A stretch of DNA of 64,000 nt from Linnemannia hyalina (GCA_019671135.1 JAHRHY010000014.1:990001-1054000), one strand, 5' to 3'; shown: positions 1-11,628, counted from the stretch's first letter. Notes: generated by a model from the letters alone, not told the origin. Numbers and translations are program-made.

Positions 1-218
1 TACAAAGTCATTACAAGTGAAAAAATACAAAAACAAGGGGTGAGCAACAAAAAAAAGGGCCGATTAGAACCGGGGCACATACAAAAAACCAAAATAAAAT
101 AAAATAAGTCAATTGCAAAAAATTCCTTCAGCCCGGTCGGTTTGTCAGTCGACCCCTGAATGCCAAAGAACACCAACTTGGCTGGCAACCGACAACAAAT
201 ATAAAAAAGAAAACATAC
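1..218 (-). other. Probable intron of the annexin-like gene
   Basis: AT-rich sequence downstream of the GTATGT donor at 218. It has no stop in the continuing frame but no annexin-like residues either, so it is read as intron running off the window edge. Confidence 0.4.
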
Positions 219-806
219 CTCGCAGAAAACTTCGATGGCGGTGTCCTTCTTTCTGAGGGTCTCGTACTTGCGGTTGGACTTACCGGCCTTGTGGAGATAC
301 TGGACCTCGGCAAGGACCTTGTGCTGGCAGGCACCGGCGAGTAATGATCCCAAGCTTCCAATGATCTTCTTGTCAAGCTCCACAGCCAGATCGACTCCGT
401 ACGAGGTTTTGTACTGGCGAGCAATGATCACCAACTGCTGGTACTCTCTGCGTCCTATTTGGCATGGGTTGGATGTGATAGAAGTCAGTGATATGTTTGT
501 CAGGCAGGCAATGAGAATGAAGGGATGAGGAGAGGGAGAGTGAGAAGTCAAAGGCATGTTACATGTTTTTCTTCTTCTTTTGGAGACCCTTTGGGGTGGA
601 AGCATTGTGTGGGGTTGAGAACGAAGGAAGGGCTAATGAGCTAAAAAGTGTCACTTTTACCCCTGATAAGGGCAGAGCCAAAAATAAGAGTTAAGAGACG
701 CACCGATGATGTTGACGAGGGCCTCCTGGTCGGCGACAGTATATTCAAGAGCGGTGTGGATGTTCTGGAGGTCGAAGGTAAGCTCTGGAGGGATTGCTGG
801 TGCCAT
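219..806 (-). CDS. Annexin-like protein, 5' part (gene continues off left edge)
   Basis: Two exons are visible on the minus strand: 704-806 with the ATG at 806, and 219-454, joined in phase (ATCATCG + GACGC, giving IIGRREYQQL). They give 113 residues before a GTATGT donor at 218; the next exon is beyond or near the window edge. The translation has the pattern of an annexin repeat: a helix (HTALEYTVADQEALVNIIG), then RREYQQLVIIARQYKTSYG and DLAVELDKKIIGSL. The usual GxGT calcium loop is not seen here, so calcium binding is uncertain. Annexins bind acidic phospholipids at membranes. The gene is divergent from the glutamate-cysteine ligase gene. The assignment rests on this one repeat; confidence in coding is higher than in the family. 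Confidence 0.55.
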
Positions 807-2124
807 GGTGTGAATGATGAAAAAGAGTGTTGTGATGGGAAAGAATGAAAGTTGGTGAAAGTGAAAAGAAAAAGAGATGGGAAAAAGAAAAGAAAGACGA
901 AGGAGGGTTGAAGAAGAGGTCGTGTTTGCCGTTGTCCTTGTGGTTCGGCAATGGAAAGATGAGGAAACGTGCTCTCTTCTTTCCTCTTTTCATTCACATT
1001 CACTTCTTTCCCGAGGCATACGGCAACAGAAGCATATTTAGTATTCTTTTTTTATCTCGCAGTGAACGAACGATTGTATGCAAGAAAGACGTGTAAACAT
1101 GAGGAGGTTGAAAGATGTGTACATGTACCTGATAATATTTTTGTTTCCCACTGTTTTTCTTACCTTTCGCCCTTCGGGAAGAGCAATGCGAGGTGGCATG
1201 GTTTTATGGTCTCAGTAGAATTCTAGGACCACGCATGCTTAGTTGTGTGTTCTCCAATACTCCATTAGCACTGAACCACATCTATCACGTTTTGGCATCT
1301 CCAAACAAGGTGGGCTGAGCATTGATTTTCATGCGCTGAATGAGGAGAAACGCGCTAACGGGTTTGTATGCCTCCCTGTCCCTGTCCCTGGCCTGTCTAC
1401 CCCTCAATTGAACACATGCTGATTTCTCTGTTGTGCGCATGGGACAGGTTTTATTTATCAAACAGCTCAGTGTAGAGGTAGAAGACACGGACAAACATGC
1501 AGCCACCATTGAACAAATAGCGCAGACCTTTATTAGTTTACTGCGCTTATCGAAATGATAACCCTGACAACCCTCGGACGCGGCCACGACATTTCACGCC
1601 ATTTCTTGATTGAGACTTTAAAAGAAAGAATGTGTGGAGATAGAGATGGGGGTGATTGATGTGAACAACGCTACTCCATTGGGAGTATTTGTCATAGCAA
1701 TTGAATCTAAGGGCGTAGAAAAAAGAGCAGATCGGCAGCTGCGTAGTTGTTGCGTGGCCTTTGGGTTAGTTTATTTTTCTTGCCTTCTGATCGTACCTCG
1801 ATGTGTGTGTCTATTTGTTTCCCCTGTCCCTACTACTATCTCCACTTTGACTTTGAGCTTGAACCCGAACCTGTTGTGCTATTCTCCGCCGAGAATTACT
1901 AATCTCTTTGATTCGTTAAGGGTCAGTTTGAGTCTAATCCACCTGGCTGATCCTGGCCCCTTCCCAAACCCACTGCGAGAATATACGCTAAACTTTTTTC
2001 TTTTCACCCTCCTCTCTTCTTCTTCTCATTTCACACTTCCTCCGCAACCAAACTCAACCCCTTCATTACCCCTTCTCCTCTTTCTCTCTCACACCCTCCC
2101 TCCTCCTCTTCATTCAAAAACGCC
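807..2124. other. Intergenic region between divergent genes
   Basis: This stretch separates the annexin-like (-) and glutamate-cysteine ligase (+) start codons. The 100-150 nt before each ATG is pyrimidine-rich in the sense of transcription, which is typical of the leaders in this window. Open frames of 60-280 codons occur but lack plausible composition or splice context. No further gene is supported. Confidence 0.6.
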
Positions 2125-5100
2125 ATGGGTCTCTTGTCGCTCGGAACACCAATGCACTGGGACGAGGCAAAGCAGTACGCCGACCATGTCCGCGCCCACG
2201 GCATTATCCAGTTTCTCAACCTCTGGGAGGCTACCAAGAACTCCCAGAAGGACTGTCTCCTCTGGGGCGACGAGATCGAATACATGGTCGTCTCTTACGA
2301 TGACGAGAACAAGAAGGCCAAGCTTTCTCTCCGCGTCTGGGAGATCCTTCAGGAGCTTGCTAAAGAGGAAGAAGAAGCCGCCAACGACCCTGCCAAAAAG
2401 TAATTTCCTCCTCCCTTCTGTTGTTTTCTCACCATACTCTTTTTTTTTCTCTTTTCGTTGGATTGAGTGTCGCTAATGGATCTCAAACCCTTGTGTTATT
2501 CTTTGTTTACTTGTACGCGATGTGTTCTTTTTCTTGACATTCTCCATGGCGTTCGCTCCTTTCTCACGATATTTTTGTTCAACCACACATACATTAACCA
2601 TTTCTTAATTTTACTCTATTCTTCTTTCGGCCTTTGCTTCACCTTGTCTCCCTCAATTGAAAACACCACGCAACAGGTTGTTCGTTAATTCGTCATGGCA
2701 CCCAGAGTACGGTCGCTACATGTTGGAGGGGACCCCTGGCGAACCCTACATGGGACTTCCCCGAGATCTGCTCGCGGTCGAACGCAACATGAAACTCAGG
2801 TACAGTTCACAGTTCAGAGCCAAGGCCAAGCAAGTTCTTTCATTCTCCGGGAAAAAGATATCCGATCGATAGCACTTTTGACCTTCGTTCGTTGGTTCTG
2901 GCCCTTTTTGTCGACGGTGTTATCAGTCTTTCCCCGACATTTGTTCTGTTGAGCATTTCATTCTGTTTTGGGTGTCAGCGAAGGAGGGATCTCACTCAAA
3001 ACGCGGTTCTAATTCATTCCGTTTCTTGTCCAAGAGGACAAAGGAAAAAGAGAACGAGAAAGAGAAAGGAGGGTGAGAACAGCGAGAGTAACCGGCCAAC
3101 GTCAACCTTTTCAAACAACATGAGTAGACGCGAGTTGGCCTGCAAGTTCATGAAGCCCAACGAGGTCCCCGTCACGTTGACCTCTTACCCTCGCTTGGGA
3201 TGCGCCGGCGAGGGTCTTGATCCTCACCATGACCCTCACGGACCCGCCGCGCGCAGCTTGTTTGTCCCCGACGACATTATCAACGCCCATGTGCGTTTCC
3301 CGTAAGTCTCGTTGTTTTTGTCGGATCAGATATTAAGAAAAATATTGCGCAAGAGGTCCTCGAAATAACGCAGTGTTTTCTGACGAATCACCCCTTACCT
3401 CTTCTTTTTCCTCGCCACTGTTTTTTTTTGCCTCGTCCCCCTTTTTTTTATCCGACCCATGCCAGAACTTTGACCGCCAACATCCGCAGACGCCGTGGAG
3501 CCAAGGTCGCAATTAACACACCCATCTTCCACGACAAGAACACACCCAAGCCCTTCATTGATCCGACTATTCCCACCTTCAACGACTACCCCGAGGACAA
3601 GAATGCGATCGAGCAGGGGGCAGCTCTTCCCGATCACATCTACATGGACGCGATGGCCTTTGGCATGGGATGCTGCTGCCTTCAGATCACCTTCCAGGCC
3701 GTTAATGTGGAGGAAGCTCGCAAGATCTACGACCAGATGGCGCCATTGGGACCTATCATGTTGGCCCTGACCGCTGCTGCACCGATCTACCGCGGATATC
3801 TGAGCGATGTGGATTGTAGATGGAACGTTATTGCCCAGTCGGTCGATGACAGGACAGAGGAGGAACGCGGCTTGAAGGTAAGAATAGAGAGCATGGAGAG
3901 GGGGTGATGGTCATGTTTTCGTTGGTGCCCCACACTTTGTTGTTTTTATTTGCTTGGGCCATGCACCATCAACTGCATTTTTTCCATCTATTTTTTTTTT
4001 TTTTTTGAGTGTGCTGAACGTCAAATGACACCATTTTTGCACTATCTTGACACATCTTTTTTTTTTTGTTCTTCTACATAGCCATTGAAGAACAGCAAGT
4101 ACAGGATTGCCAAGTCGCGTTACGATTCGATTGATTCGTACATCTCAAACGACCCATCCAACAAGCCCGAGTACAACGATATACCCCTGGTCTTTGACGA
4201 GGACATTTACAAAAAGCTGTCTGACAATGGAATCGACAACCTGCTGGCTCGCCACATCTCGCATCTCTTTATCCGTGACCCCCTGGTCATCTTCCACGAG
4301 CTGCTGAACGTTGACGACAACGAGAGCACAGATCACTTTGAGAACTTGCAGAGCACCAACTGGCAGACGATGCGGTTCAAGCCCCCACCCTCCAAGACCA
4401 GCCCAATTGGATGGCGTGTCGAGTTCCGGTCCATGGAGATCCAGTTGACGGACTTTGAGAACGCTGCTTTTGCGATCTTTATTGTCCTTGTTACCCGTGC
4501 CGTCCTCTCCTTTAACACCAACTTTTATATTCCCATCTCTAAGGTATATTTCTCATTACTTATTGGTGAATCGTTGAGTTGTTACTGACATTGATGATTT
4601 GTAGTCCTCACTTGATGATTACTGTCAGTGATACCCATCTACTACTGATTGATGGGTTGCTGAAACTTGTTTGCTAACTATCTATCTCTCTTTTTTATAT
4701 TTTTCAATGACGAATAGGTGGATGAGAATATGAAGGTGGCACAGAACCGTAATGCGGTTCTTGGTGAAAAGTTTCACTTCCGCAAACAGATCTTCCCCCA
4801 GTCTCGCCCTGGAACCCCAGCAGCAGGAACACCATTTGGATCACCCAAGTTGTCGAACGCGACCTTGCCCCGGACTGCCCCAGCCGCCCAAAACAACACT
4901 CATAGCAACACTAGTGGAGGATCTTTGGCACCAGGATTGGACCGATCGGACGAGTACGAGTTGATGACGATTGACGAGATTATCAACGGCGCACCCAGCA
5001 AGGGATTCCCGGGTCTGTTGGGACTTGTGAACAACTACTTGAACACGCTGAACATTGATATTGAGACGCGGTGCGAGATTAGCAAGTACCTGGAGCTGAT

Positions 5101-5290
5101 CAAGAAACGTGCGAACGGTACATTGATGACAGCTGCCACATGGACGCGCCAGTTTGTGCAGAACCATCCAGAATACAAGCAGGACTCTGTTGTGTCTGAC
5201 AGGATCAACTATGACCTTGTGAAGATGATTGAGAAGATCAACAAGGGCGAGGTGCAGGTGCCTGAACTCCTCGGCACCTTCTCCGTCTAG
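2125..5290 (+). CDS. GCS1: Glutamate-cysteine ligase catalytic subunit (gamma-glutamylcysteine synthetase)
   Basis: First and rate-limiting enzyme of glutathione synthesis: ATP-dependent joining of L-glutamate to L-cysteine in the cytosol. Six exons keep one frame: 2125-2399, 2677-2799, 3128-3301, 3466-3877, 4082-4543 and 4718-5290, giving 672 residues, the usual eukaryotic length. Conserved family blocks are visible: the N-terminal [10 protein letters not shown] start, [10 protein letters not shown] with catalytic acidic residues, [48 protein letters not shown], and the highly conserved [13 protein letters not shown] followed by [12 protein letters not shown]. All introns are GT-AG. The ATG follows a CT-rich leader and matches the family N-terminus. 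The gene lies 406 bp upstream of chorismate synthase on the same strand. No truncation is seen. Confidence 0.97.
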
Positions 5291-5696
5291 GGTAGGAGGG
5301 AGAGAGAAGCAATAGATTAGAAACTACCTTCAAATTATCATTTTGTATTCATCATCATCATCATCATCATATCGCGAAACGAATCACGTATCAACGATCA
5401 ACGAAATGTATGACTCGCACAAAAATTGAAGTGTGTGAGTCGTAAGGAATTATCGAAGCCTGTCTTGTTTCTAAGCCCCACGTCGTTTTCGGGCGATGGA
5501 AACGAAAAAAAAGGGTTAACACTTGCTTCTTTTTCGACCTGACTCATTGCCTTTTTTTTTTTTGTGTGCTACTTCTTCTTTCCTTCCATCAGACATTCTT
5601 TCTTTCTCTCTTCACTCATCCAGCCCTACATAGGACCAACCTACGACACCCTCCGCCTCACACCCACAAACAAAGCAAACAACAAGAAAACAAACA
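5291..5696. other. Intergenic spacer between GCS1 and ARO2 with (ATC)n tract
   Basis: Holds the 3' UTR of the ligase gene, an (ATC)n microsatellite at about 5349-5370, and a T/C-rich leader ending in an A-rich Kozak-like context before the chorismate synthase ATG. No gene seen. Confidence 0.7.
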
Positions 5697-7637
5697 ATGT
5701 CGACTTTTGGAACCCACTTTCGCGTCACGACCTTCGGAGAGTCACACTGCAAGGGCGTCGGCTGTGTCATTGACGGATGCCCCCCAGGACTCGCCCTGAC
5801 CGAGGATGACATCCAACCACAGCTGACCCGCAGACGTCCCGGTCAAAGCAACCTCACCACACCTGTACGTGCTTTTTTTCTTTTTTGTATTGCTCATTTG
5901 TCCGTGGGTTGGTGCTTTTGCTTGTGCTCAATTGATACCACTACCATTTACTCCGCAGTTGGAACTAATCGCTATCTTCTACCTCTTCTTTATCTATTGT
6001 TCTTTATGAATGAACAATGTACGAATAGCGCGATGAGAAGGACAGGGTAACGATCTTGTCGGGCACCGAGTTTGGACACACGCTGGGCACACCGATCGGA
6101 TTGACGGTTCCCAACCAGGATCAGAGACCCCACGATTACACCGAGACCGATCTCTTCCCTCGTCCCTCTCACGCCGACTGGACCTACTTGCTCAAGTACG
6201 GCTTGAAGGCTTCTTCTGGCGGTGGACGTGCCTCTGCCCGCGAGACCATTGGTAAGCTACATGGGGGGATACTGAATGAAAAGATAAAGGAAATGGAGAG
6301 AAAGTGAGAGAGATGTGGTTCTCTTTGTTGATCTTGATTGGGCGGGGGGTTATCGTTTTTGGTCAGAGTAAATGAGGTTTATGATAAGATTTTGCCTGTG
6401 ATTTCTGCTCACTTTGAAATGTTTATCATTTTCACATAAAAAGAGATCTTACTAACACACTTTTATCGTTCCAACTCTCATCCAAAATAGGTCGTGTGGC
6501 GGCAGGAGCAGTGGCGGAAAAGTTCTTGAAGGAGGCGTACGGGACAGAGTTTATTGCGTTTGTGTCGTCGGTCGGCAAGGTCGCCATGCCCTTTATCGAG
6601 GAGCAGAGCGAGACAGGTGTGCCCTCGGAAGAGTTTGTCGAGATGTTGAGCACGGTCACAAGAGAACAGATCGATGCTGAGGCCACCCGATGCCCCGACA
6701 AGGAGATCTCTAAGAAGATGACTCAGGTACTTATAATGGATGAATGACGAGGAAGCATGCGCTGTATACAATTGGAAGTCTGAAAGAAAGGACAACAAGG
6801 CACATATGAGAATGGGATCAGCGAATCAATTGTTTTCTAACTTGTTTACGTCGCTACGTCCTACTTACAACAGAGAATTATCGATGCAAAGGAGGCAAAC
6901 GACTCAATCGGAGGAACGGTCACCTGTGTCATCAGGAACGTCCCCACAGGACTGGGAGAACCCTGTTTCGACAAACTCGAAGCCAAGCTCGCCCACGCCA
7001 TGCTCTCCATCCCCGCCACAAAGGCCTTTGAGATCGGGTCCGGATTCGGAGGCACCCAAGTCCCCGGACACCTCCACAACGACGCCTGGGTTCAAAAGAC
7101 TGGACGTAAGGGACAGAAGTTCCTGGGCACAAAGACCAACTTTTCGGGTGGAATCCAGGGCGGTATCTCGAACGGAGAGAACATCTACTTCCGGATTGGG
7201 TTCAAGTCTCCTGCTACGATCTCGCAGGAGCAGCAGACGACTAGCTATGGAGGTGTGGAGGGTGTTTTGGCCACCCGTGGACGTCATGATCCTTGTGTCG
7301 TTCCTCGCGCTACGCCTATTGTTGAAGCTATGGCCGCCCTTGTTATCATGGAGTACGTTCTTTTTTTCTTTTGCATTATCATCTATGCATTGTCAGGTTC
7401 CACTTGCAATTGAAACGATCTATGTTTCGTTATGCACTCGCTGACTTTTTTTTTTTCTTTGTCCTTTCTTCTTCAACCTCCTATAGCGCGGTGATGATTC
7501 AGTTGGCAAGACATGGTGCAGCGTCGCTGTTGCCCCCCATGCCCGAGACCCCTCTCCGCCCTGCTCCCTTCATCATGTCTGTCCCTGGTGGCCAGGCCAT
7601 CAAGGTCGACGAGACCTCCAAGCCCAAGACCGAGTAA
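5697..7637 (+). CDS. ARO2: Chorismate synthase
   Basis: Last step of the shikimate pathway: conversion of 5-enolpyruvylshikimate-3-phosphate to chorismate with reduced FMN. Fungal enzymes are bifunctional and carry their own NADPH:FMN reductase activity. Five exons join in frame: 5697-5864, 6029-6251, 6491-6726, 6874-7352 and 7487-7637, giving 418 residues. Signature blocks are seen in order: [19 protein letters not shown] near the N-terminus, [77 protein letters not shown] and [17 protein letters not shown]. All introns are GT-AG. A probable AATAAA-type poly(A) region follows at about 7765. The length is slightly above the yeast enzyme because of a short C-terminal tail. Nothing appears degraded. 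Confidence 0.98.
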
Positions 7638-8077
7638 CAAAAGTCTCTTGCCTTTTGTTTCAAAAAAGAAAGAATGCGAGGTTGCTTTTTTAACCCTGTT
7701 TTGACCGTTCCATTATCCAATTGCCCCCCTCACTAGCAAAAACCCATACAGACATATCGAAAAATAAATAAAAAACATATTATTATGTGCATTACATTCA
7801 CACCTTTTCTCTTGGAACTTTTGCTTCACATCCAAGAGGGGTCAATTCAAGAGCTGGACAAGGAAGTGTTTTTTTTTTTGTATACTTTTATTACTTTTTT
7901 TGTTCGTTAGAATGAGGTATAGGGTGGCTAGTGTGTGTGGACCAACAAGAAGGGTATTATTCTAAGTGCTTTTGCGTGTGGGTGTTGTATGTCGTTATAG
8001 TAGAGCGACATTAAGCATTAGGTGTGTAAAGCAGAAGTAAGAAAAGGGGGGAGGAGAATGGGGGGGGGGGGGGACCC
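7638..8077. other. Convergent 3' intergenic region
   Basis: Lies between the 3' ends of chorismate synthase (+) and the Ser/Thr/Pro-rich gene (-). Contains AATAAATAAA-like poly(A) signals at about 7765 and a run of 14 G at 8060-8073. No gene seen. Confidence 0.6.
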
Positions 8078-10054
8078 TCAAAAGTCCCAGAAGGGATCCA
8101 TATCCCCCAAATCCCCCGACTGAGCAGCTAGCCCACGTCCTCGGTTCACATGCCGCAATAGAGGCGATGTGGTCGACGCCATCGCAGAGGTCGTGATCAT
8201 AATCGGAGGGACTGGGGCAGTAGTCGGGGTCGGTCTAGTCCACCGGGAGACTGTTCCCGCGAACAGGCCGTTCAGGAAACCCTTGTCGAGGACCTCGGTG
8301 GTGCTTGCGCGCTTGACGGTCATCGCGCGAGGGTACTGTTCGACTAGATCTTCTTGTTGGCCGGGAAGGAGAACAGGAGGGAGGTCCTTGGAGTCGAGAT
8401 CTTCGGTGACCTCGGCGGCGCGGATAGGTTCTTTTCGGTCAAGGACAAGGATCGCGACTGGAGGAAGAGGGAGGGTGGAAGCAATCAACAGCGACTTTGT
8501 AGACCCGGCAGACGAAGCTACTGGCGGAGATGAACTGAGCAGTTGCTGGTAGAGTTGCTGCGGAGATGAGGTTGCAGAAGACTTGTCTTGATCCACACGG
8601 ACGGCATCCGCAACTGCGGTCGTGACAGTCGTCGTCGCAACAACGCCCTTCAGGAGCGGAGGGGATGGGAGCGGAGCCTGGTAGTCGTGGTAAACGTCGC
8701 AGCCTTCGTCCATGGGCCCTTCATACTGATAGACAGACTTGGCGTCATCATGCGAAGTCCTCGTAGAGTATCGGCTGTTGGCAGCAGAGTTTGGCGCGGA
8801 TGAGGTGAAATGGTAAATGTCGCCGAGACATTCATCAAGCGCAGCCTTGACCTCGAGGTCATACGGAAGAACTGGCCAAAGACGGCTCACGTGTTGGTCC
8901 TTGAGCTGGTGCTTGTCTCCATGGCTGTCGCTGTGGCTATTGTTGTCGTTGATTGTATGACTGATAGTGAGTCCGCTAGGATCCTGCTGGTGATGCCCTT
9001 GGTCCAGCTCCTGTTGACACGTCGGTGAATGCGAGTGAGAGGAAGAGGGAGAATGTGAACCCAGGGAGTGAGATATCGACGAAGGATGTTCCTGATCCTC
9101 ACTGCAGAACCGTCGGCTAAAAATATTTTCCTCCGCTCGATGGGACGAGGGAGTAATATCAGCAGGAGGGGGTAAGAATAAATTTCTTCCCTCGTCTTCC
9201 TCCTTTTCCTTGTCAGAAGTGTTCGAGGTACTCCACTCTGTTCCTGAAATAGGGGCTGTTGCTTGATGAACCTTCTTCTCCAACGACGCTGATTGGTCAC
9301 TCGGCTGCTCAAGCACTCGCCCAGGACCCTGCGCAGAGACAAACTTGACGGGAACTGGGAGTGGGAGTGGGAGGAATGAGACGACGGAGGACTCTCGGTC
9401 TAAATTAGGGGCCGAGGTCGTCTCCGACAAAGACAATATCAGCGAGGACGAGGATGATGACAAGGAGGAACAAGACTGGTTCGTCCACAAGGAAGCTATT
9501 TCCGTCTTGACTAAGGTCGTCGCGACATCGAGAGAGGCAGGGACTGACGTGACATCGTCTTGCTTAGTGGGTTCTTGATTGGAGGGCTCGAATAGAACAG
9601 TACTGGCATCGTCGTCGTCGTCGTCGTCGTCTTCGTCGTGGTCGAGAACAGAAAGGCTTTGGAAGTCGTGGATCTGAATCGGATTCGGCTCAAACGGCGG
9701 TCTGTGGGTTAGGGCAGGACGAAGTGGAATCGGCGATGCGTGTGCAGCTGCAGGGGCTGCGGTAAGGTAGTCGGCCTGATGTTCTTGCTCTTGTTGTGGT
9801 GGACCATGCTCAAGCTCATGCTCATGCTCAATCTTGTGTTCGCGTTTGTTTTCGACATCTTGTTGCTGCGACAGGGGCGACTGCGTCAGAAGAGGCGAGG
9901 GCGGCGAGGACGAGGACCATGGGACATCAATGGTGTCTGCTTCGATGTCGTGGATAAATTCGACAGACAGGACGCGGCGGAGGCGATGCCGATAATAGTA
10001 GTTGGCTCCTGTTCGTGTTGTTGTTGTTGTTGTTGTTGTTGTTGTCGCATCCAA
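8078..10054 (-). CDS. Low-complexity Ser/Thr/Pro/His-rich hypothetical protein (main exon)
   Basis: A long intronless reading frame of about 658 codons, open further upstream to about 10190 but without an in-frame ATG. It begins with poly-Thr from an AAC microsatellite, followed by RHRLRRVLSVEFIHDIEAD. It contains a poly-Asp run (GAC repeat near 9601-9637), Gln/Glu/His-rich and Ser-rich stretches, and ends in a hydrophobic-acidic tail (GDMDPFWDF). No catalytic domain, signal peptide or membrane segment is evident, so the product is probably disordered and intracellular. The 5' end is unresolved: the plausible first exon (10184-10443) does not join this frame by any obvious GT-AG pair. I do not recognise a family. 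Confidence 0.6.
   Translation of the reverse strand: MDATTTTTTTTTTRTGANYYYRHRLRRVLSVEFIHDIEADTIDVPWSSSSPPSPLLTQSPLSQQQDVENKREHKIEHEHELEHGPPQQEQEHQADYLTAAPAAAHASPIPLRPALTHRPPFEPNPIQIHDFQSLSVLDHDEDDDDDDDDASTVLFEPSNQEPTKQDDVTSVPASLDVATTLVKTEIASLWTNQSCSSLSSSSSSLILSLSETTSAPNLDRESSVVSFLPLPLPVPVKFVSAQGPGRVLEQPSDQSASLEKKVHQATAPISGTEWSTSNTSDKEKEEDEGRNLFLPPPADITPSSHRAEENIFSRRFCSEDQEHPSSISHSLGSHSPSSSHSHSPTCQQELDQGHHQQDPSGLTISHTINDNNSHSDSHGDKHQLKDQHVSRLWPVLPYDLEVKAALDECLGDIYHFTSSAPNSAANSRYSTRTSHDDAKSVYQYEGPMDEGCDVYHDYQAPLPSPPLLKGVVATTTVTTAVADAVRVDQDKSSATSSPQQLYQQLLSSSPPVASSAGSTKSLLIASTLPLPPVAILVLDRKEPIRAAEVTEDLDSKDLPPVLLPGQQEDLVEQYPRAMTVKRASTTEVLDKGFLNGLFAGTVSRWTRPTPTTAPVPPIMITTSAMASTTSPLLRHVNRGRGLAAQSGDLGDMDPFWDF
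10017..10044 (-). repeat. (AAC)n microsatellite, read as poly-Thr
   Basis: Uninterrupted GTT/TTG trinucleotide run on the plus strand, coding ACA repeats in the minus-strand gene. Confidence 0.9.
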
Positions 10055-10183
10055 TGCATTTTTGTTTGTATTGTTGTTTTTGTTGTCGGCCTTGGCATTG
10101 TAGGTGGCGAAGGAAGAGACAGAAGAAGACGAAGATGCTACAGCCGCAGTTTTTGACAGAGTTGGCGTCTCGGGGTCGTTTAC

Positions 10184-10443
10184 TGAAGGCAGTCAGGGAG
10201 GGCATCGATGTCAGCGGAGGAAGAGGAAGAAGGAGAGGAAGAGGCAGAGGCAGAGGAGGGGGTCAATTGAGGGGACGAGGGAGGAGTAGGAAGGATGGAC
10301 TGAGCCTTCTTGTTGGGGAGGGTGGAGTCGTCCTTGTTGTCAGTTGTGATGGCGTGTTCGCCTTCGGTGGTGGTTGTGGTGTTTGCGCGGTGGCAGTGGC
10401 AGTGGTGCGAGCAAGTGACGATGAAGCGACGAGAGGGGGCCAT
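10184..10443 (-). CDS. Probable first exon of the Ser/Thr/Pro-rich gene
   Basis: ATG at 10443 opens a frame of about 86 codons with good codon composition: an N-terminal Cys/His-rich segment (CSHHCHCHRAN), poly-Thr, then a Pro/Ser stretch including ILPTPPSSPQL. The exon would end at a GTAAAC donor at about 10184. It sits directly upstream of the long frame that starts near 10054. Splicing to the available acceptors (CTGTAG, AACAG, CCAAG) leaves the wrong phase, so either an exon, a frameshift or the donor is missed. A TATTTAAAG element lies about 170 bp upstream. Confidence 0.45.
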
Positions 10444-10590
10444 TGTAGTAGTAGTTGTTGTTGATGAGAGAGAGGTGCTTGTGGAGTAGTGGAAAGTGAT
10501 GAAGAGAAAAAGTATAAAGTAGCGAAAGAAGGTTGTTGAAGAAAGAAGACGAAAGAAGTATGAAGAAGAAAGAAGAAAGAAAGAAGAAAG

Positions 10591-11628
10591 CTAAAAGGTG
10601 GGGGACCCTCTCCCTTTAAATACTTTCATAAGAGTCAAATATCGACTGGGCCCCCCAGTCCTTTTTGCCACGGCTGTCACTGCCGCAATCCAAATCCAAC
10701 CTAATGGCAAAAGCATATTCCCGACCGTCGTTGCTTTGTTTGACAAATACCCAAAAAAGGAATTATTCTCTCTATACTCTTCTTCGCCAGGCAAGCACCA
10801 TGGTCCAGGTGGCACATCGTCACCACTCTGCTCTCTTTTTTTTTTCCCCTTTTCATACTTGCTCCCCACTTTGACAAAATAGTTAAAAGGAAACTTACGT
10901 GTATGGCGAAGGGATCTGGGGAACACATCCAGAGTGCGGAATCGGTACACCGGCGTAAATCCTCGAAGCTCACTTTTCTCCTCGGCTGCTCTCGTTCCGG
11001 CTGCTTCTGCTTCTTCTCCTTCTGCCGTGATACTCTTCATGACAGTGAGAGTGACACTGCTCTCATTCTCATTCTTCGACCTGTCGACATATGCATATGC
11101 GTCCACGGCCCCATTGTTCGCTGTGGAAGCTGTATCATTCGAATTATGCGCTGCGGACCCCTTTTTCTTCCTCCTCCACTTCAAACCCCTCCCCCTCCAC
11201 TTTGGCCCGTCATTCTCATCCCTGCTGTCGTGCTTCTTGCTCTGCTTCCTCCTTTCTCCACCTTCCTGCATTGCATCTTCCTCCTCCGCGTCTATTCGTT
11301 CCTCTCTCTCCTTCTCCTTCTGCTTACTGAGAAAAGGGAGGAAACGCAAACTCTTGAATATATTGCTCTTGTTGTTGTTGTTGTTGTTGTTGTCGCTCCG
11401 CCTGGTTTCGGTTTTGTCAGCACCAGGAATCCCGACACCGTCATCACCGTCGCACGCATTATGCGTCGCCGCTGTCATTGGCTGCTGGTCTCTGTCCTTT
11501 GTCCTGCCGAAAATGTTGCTGCTGTTGTTGTTATTGTTCTTGTTGATGGTGCTGTTGGACTCCTTTCGTTGCTTAGTCGACTTCAACGTCTCCTTTACCC
11601 TGCCCTTCCATCGCGACAGAGAAAACAT
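10591..11628 (-). CDS. Asn-rich, basic hypothetical protein
   Basis: The likely start is the ATG at 11628 (MFSLSRWKGRVKETLKS); the same frame is open upstream to 12006, but that part reads like a CT/AAC-rich leader. Exon 1 (10899-11628) ends at a strong GTAAGT donor. A phase-compatible acceptor (CATTAG at about 10701) gives exon 2, 10591-10700, for about 279 residues; an earlier acceptor would end the protein within a few codons. The protein has two poly-Asn runs, Lys/Arg-Glu-rich stretches and a conserved-looking segment GFTPVYRFRTLDVFPRSL near the end. There is no signal peptide, and the only hydrophobic stretch (WIWIAAVTAVAK) is near the C-terminus. The family is not recognised. Confidence 0.5.
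   Translation of the reverse strand: MFSLSRWKGRVKETLKSTKQRKESNSTINKNNNNNSSNIFGRTKDRDQQPMTAATHNACDGDDGVGIPGADKTETRRSDNNNNNNNKSNIFKSLRFLPFLSKQKEKEREERIDAEEEDAMQEGGERRKQSKKHDSRDENDGPKWRGRGLKWRRKKKGSAAHNSNDTASTANNGAVDAYAYVDRSKNENESSVTLTVMKSITAEGEEAEAAGTRAAEEKSELRGFTPVYRFRTLDVFPRSLRHTRKFPFNYFVKVGSKYEKGKKKREQSGDDVPPGPWCLPGEEEYRENNSFFGYLSNKATTVGNMLLPLGWIWIAAVTAVAKRTGGPSRYLTLMKVFKGRGSPTF
10614..10622 (-). promoter_or_regulatory. Possible TATA element (TATTTAAAG)
   Basis: Minus-strand TATTTAAAG about 170 bp upstream of the ATG at 10443. It overlaps the proposed 3' exon of the upstream gene, so one of the two assignments may be wrong. Confidence 0.3.
11370..11392 (-). repeat. (AAC)n microsatellite, read as poly-Asn
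   Basis: GTT run on the plus strand giving AAC codons in the Asn-rich gene. Related shorter runs occur near 11520, 11650 and 11790. Confidence 0.85.

Noticed and set aside
1634..2476. 280-codon plus-strand frame overlapping the start of glutamate-cysteine ligase
   Set aside because: It covers the promoter and CT-rich leader, then reads the ligase exon in the wrong frame.
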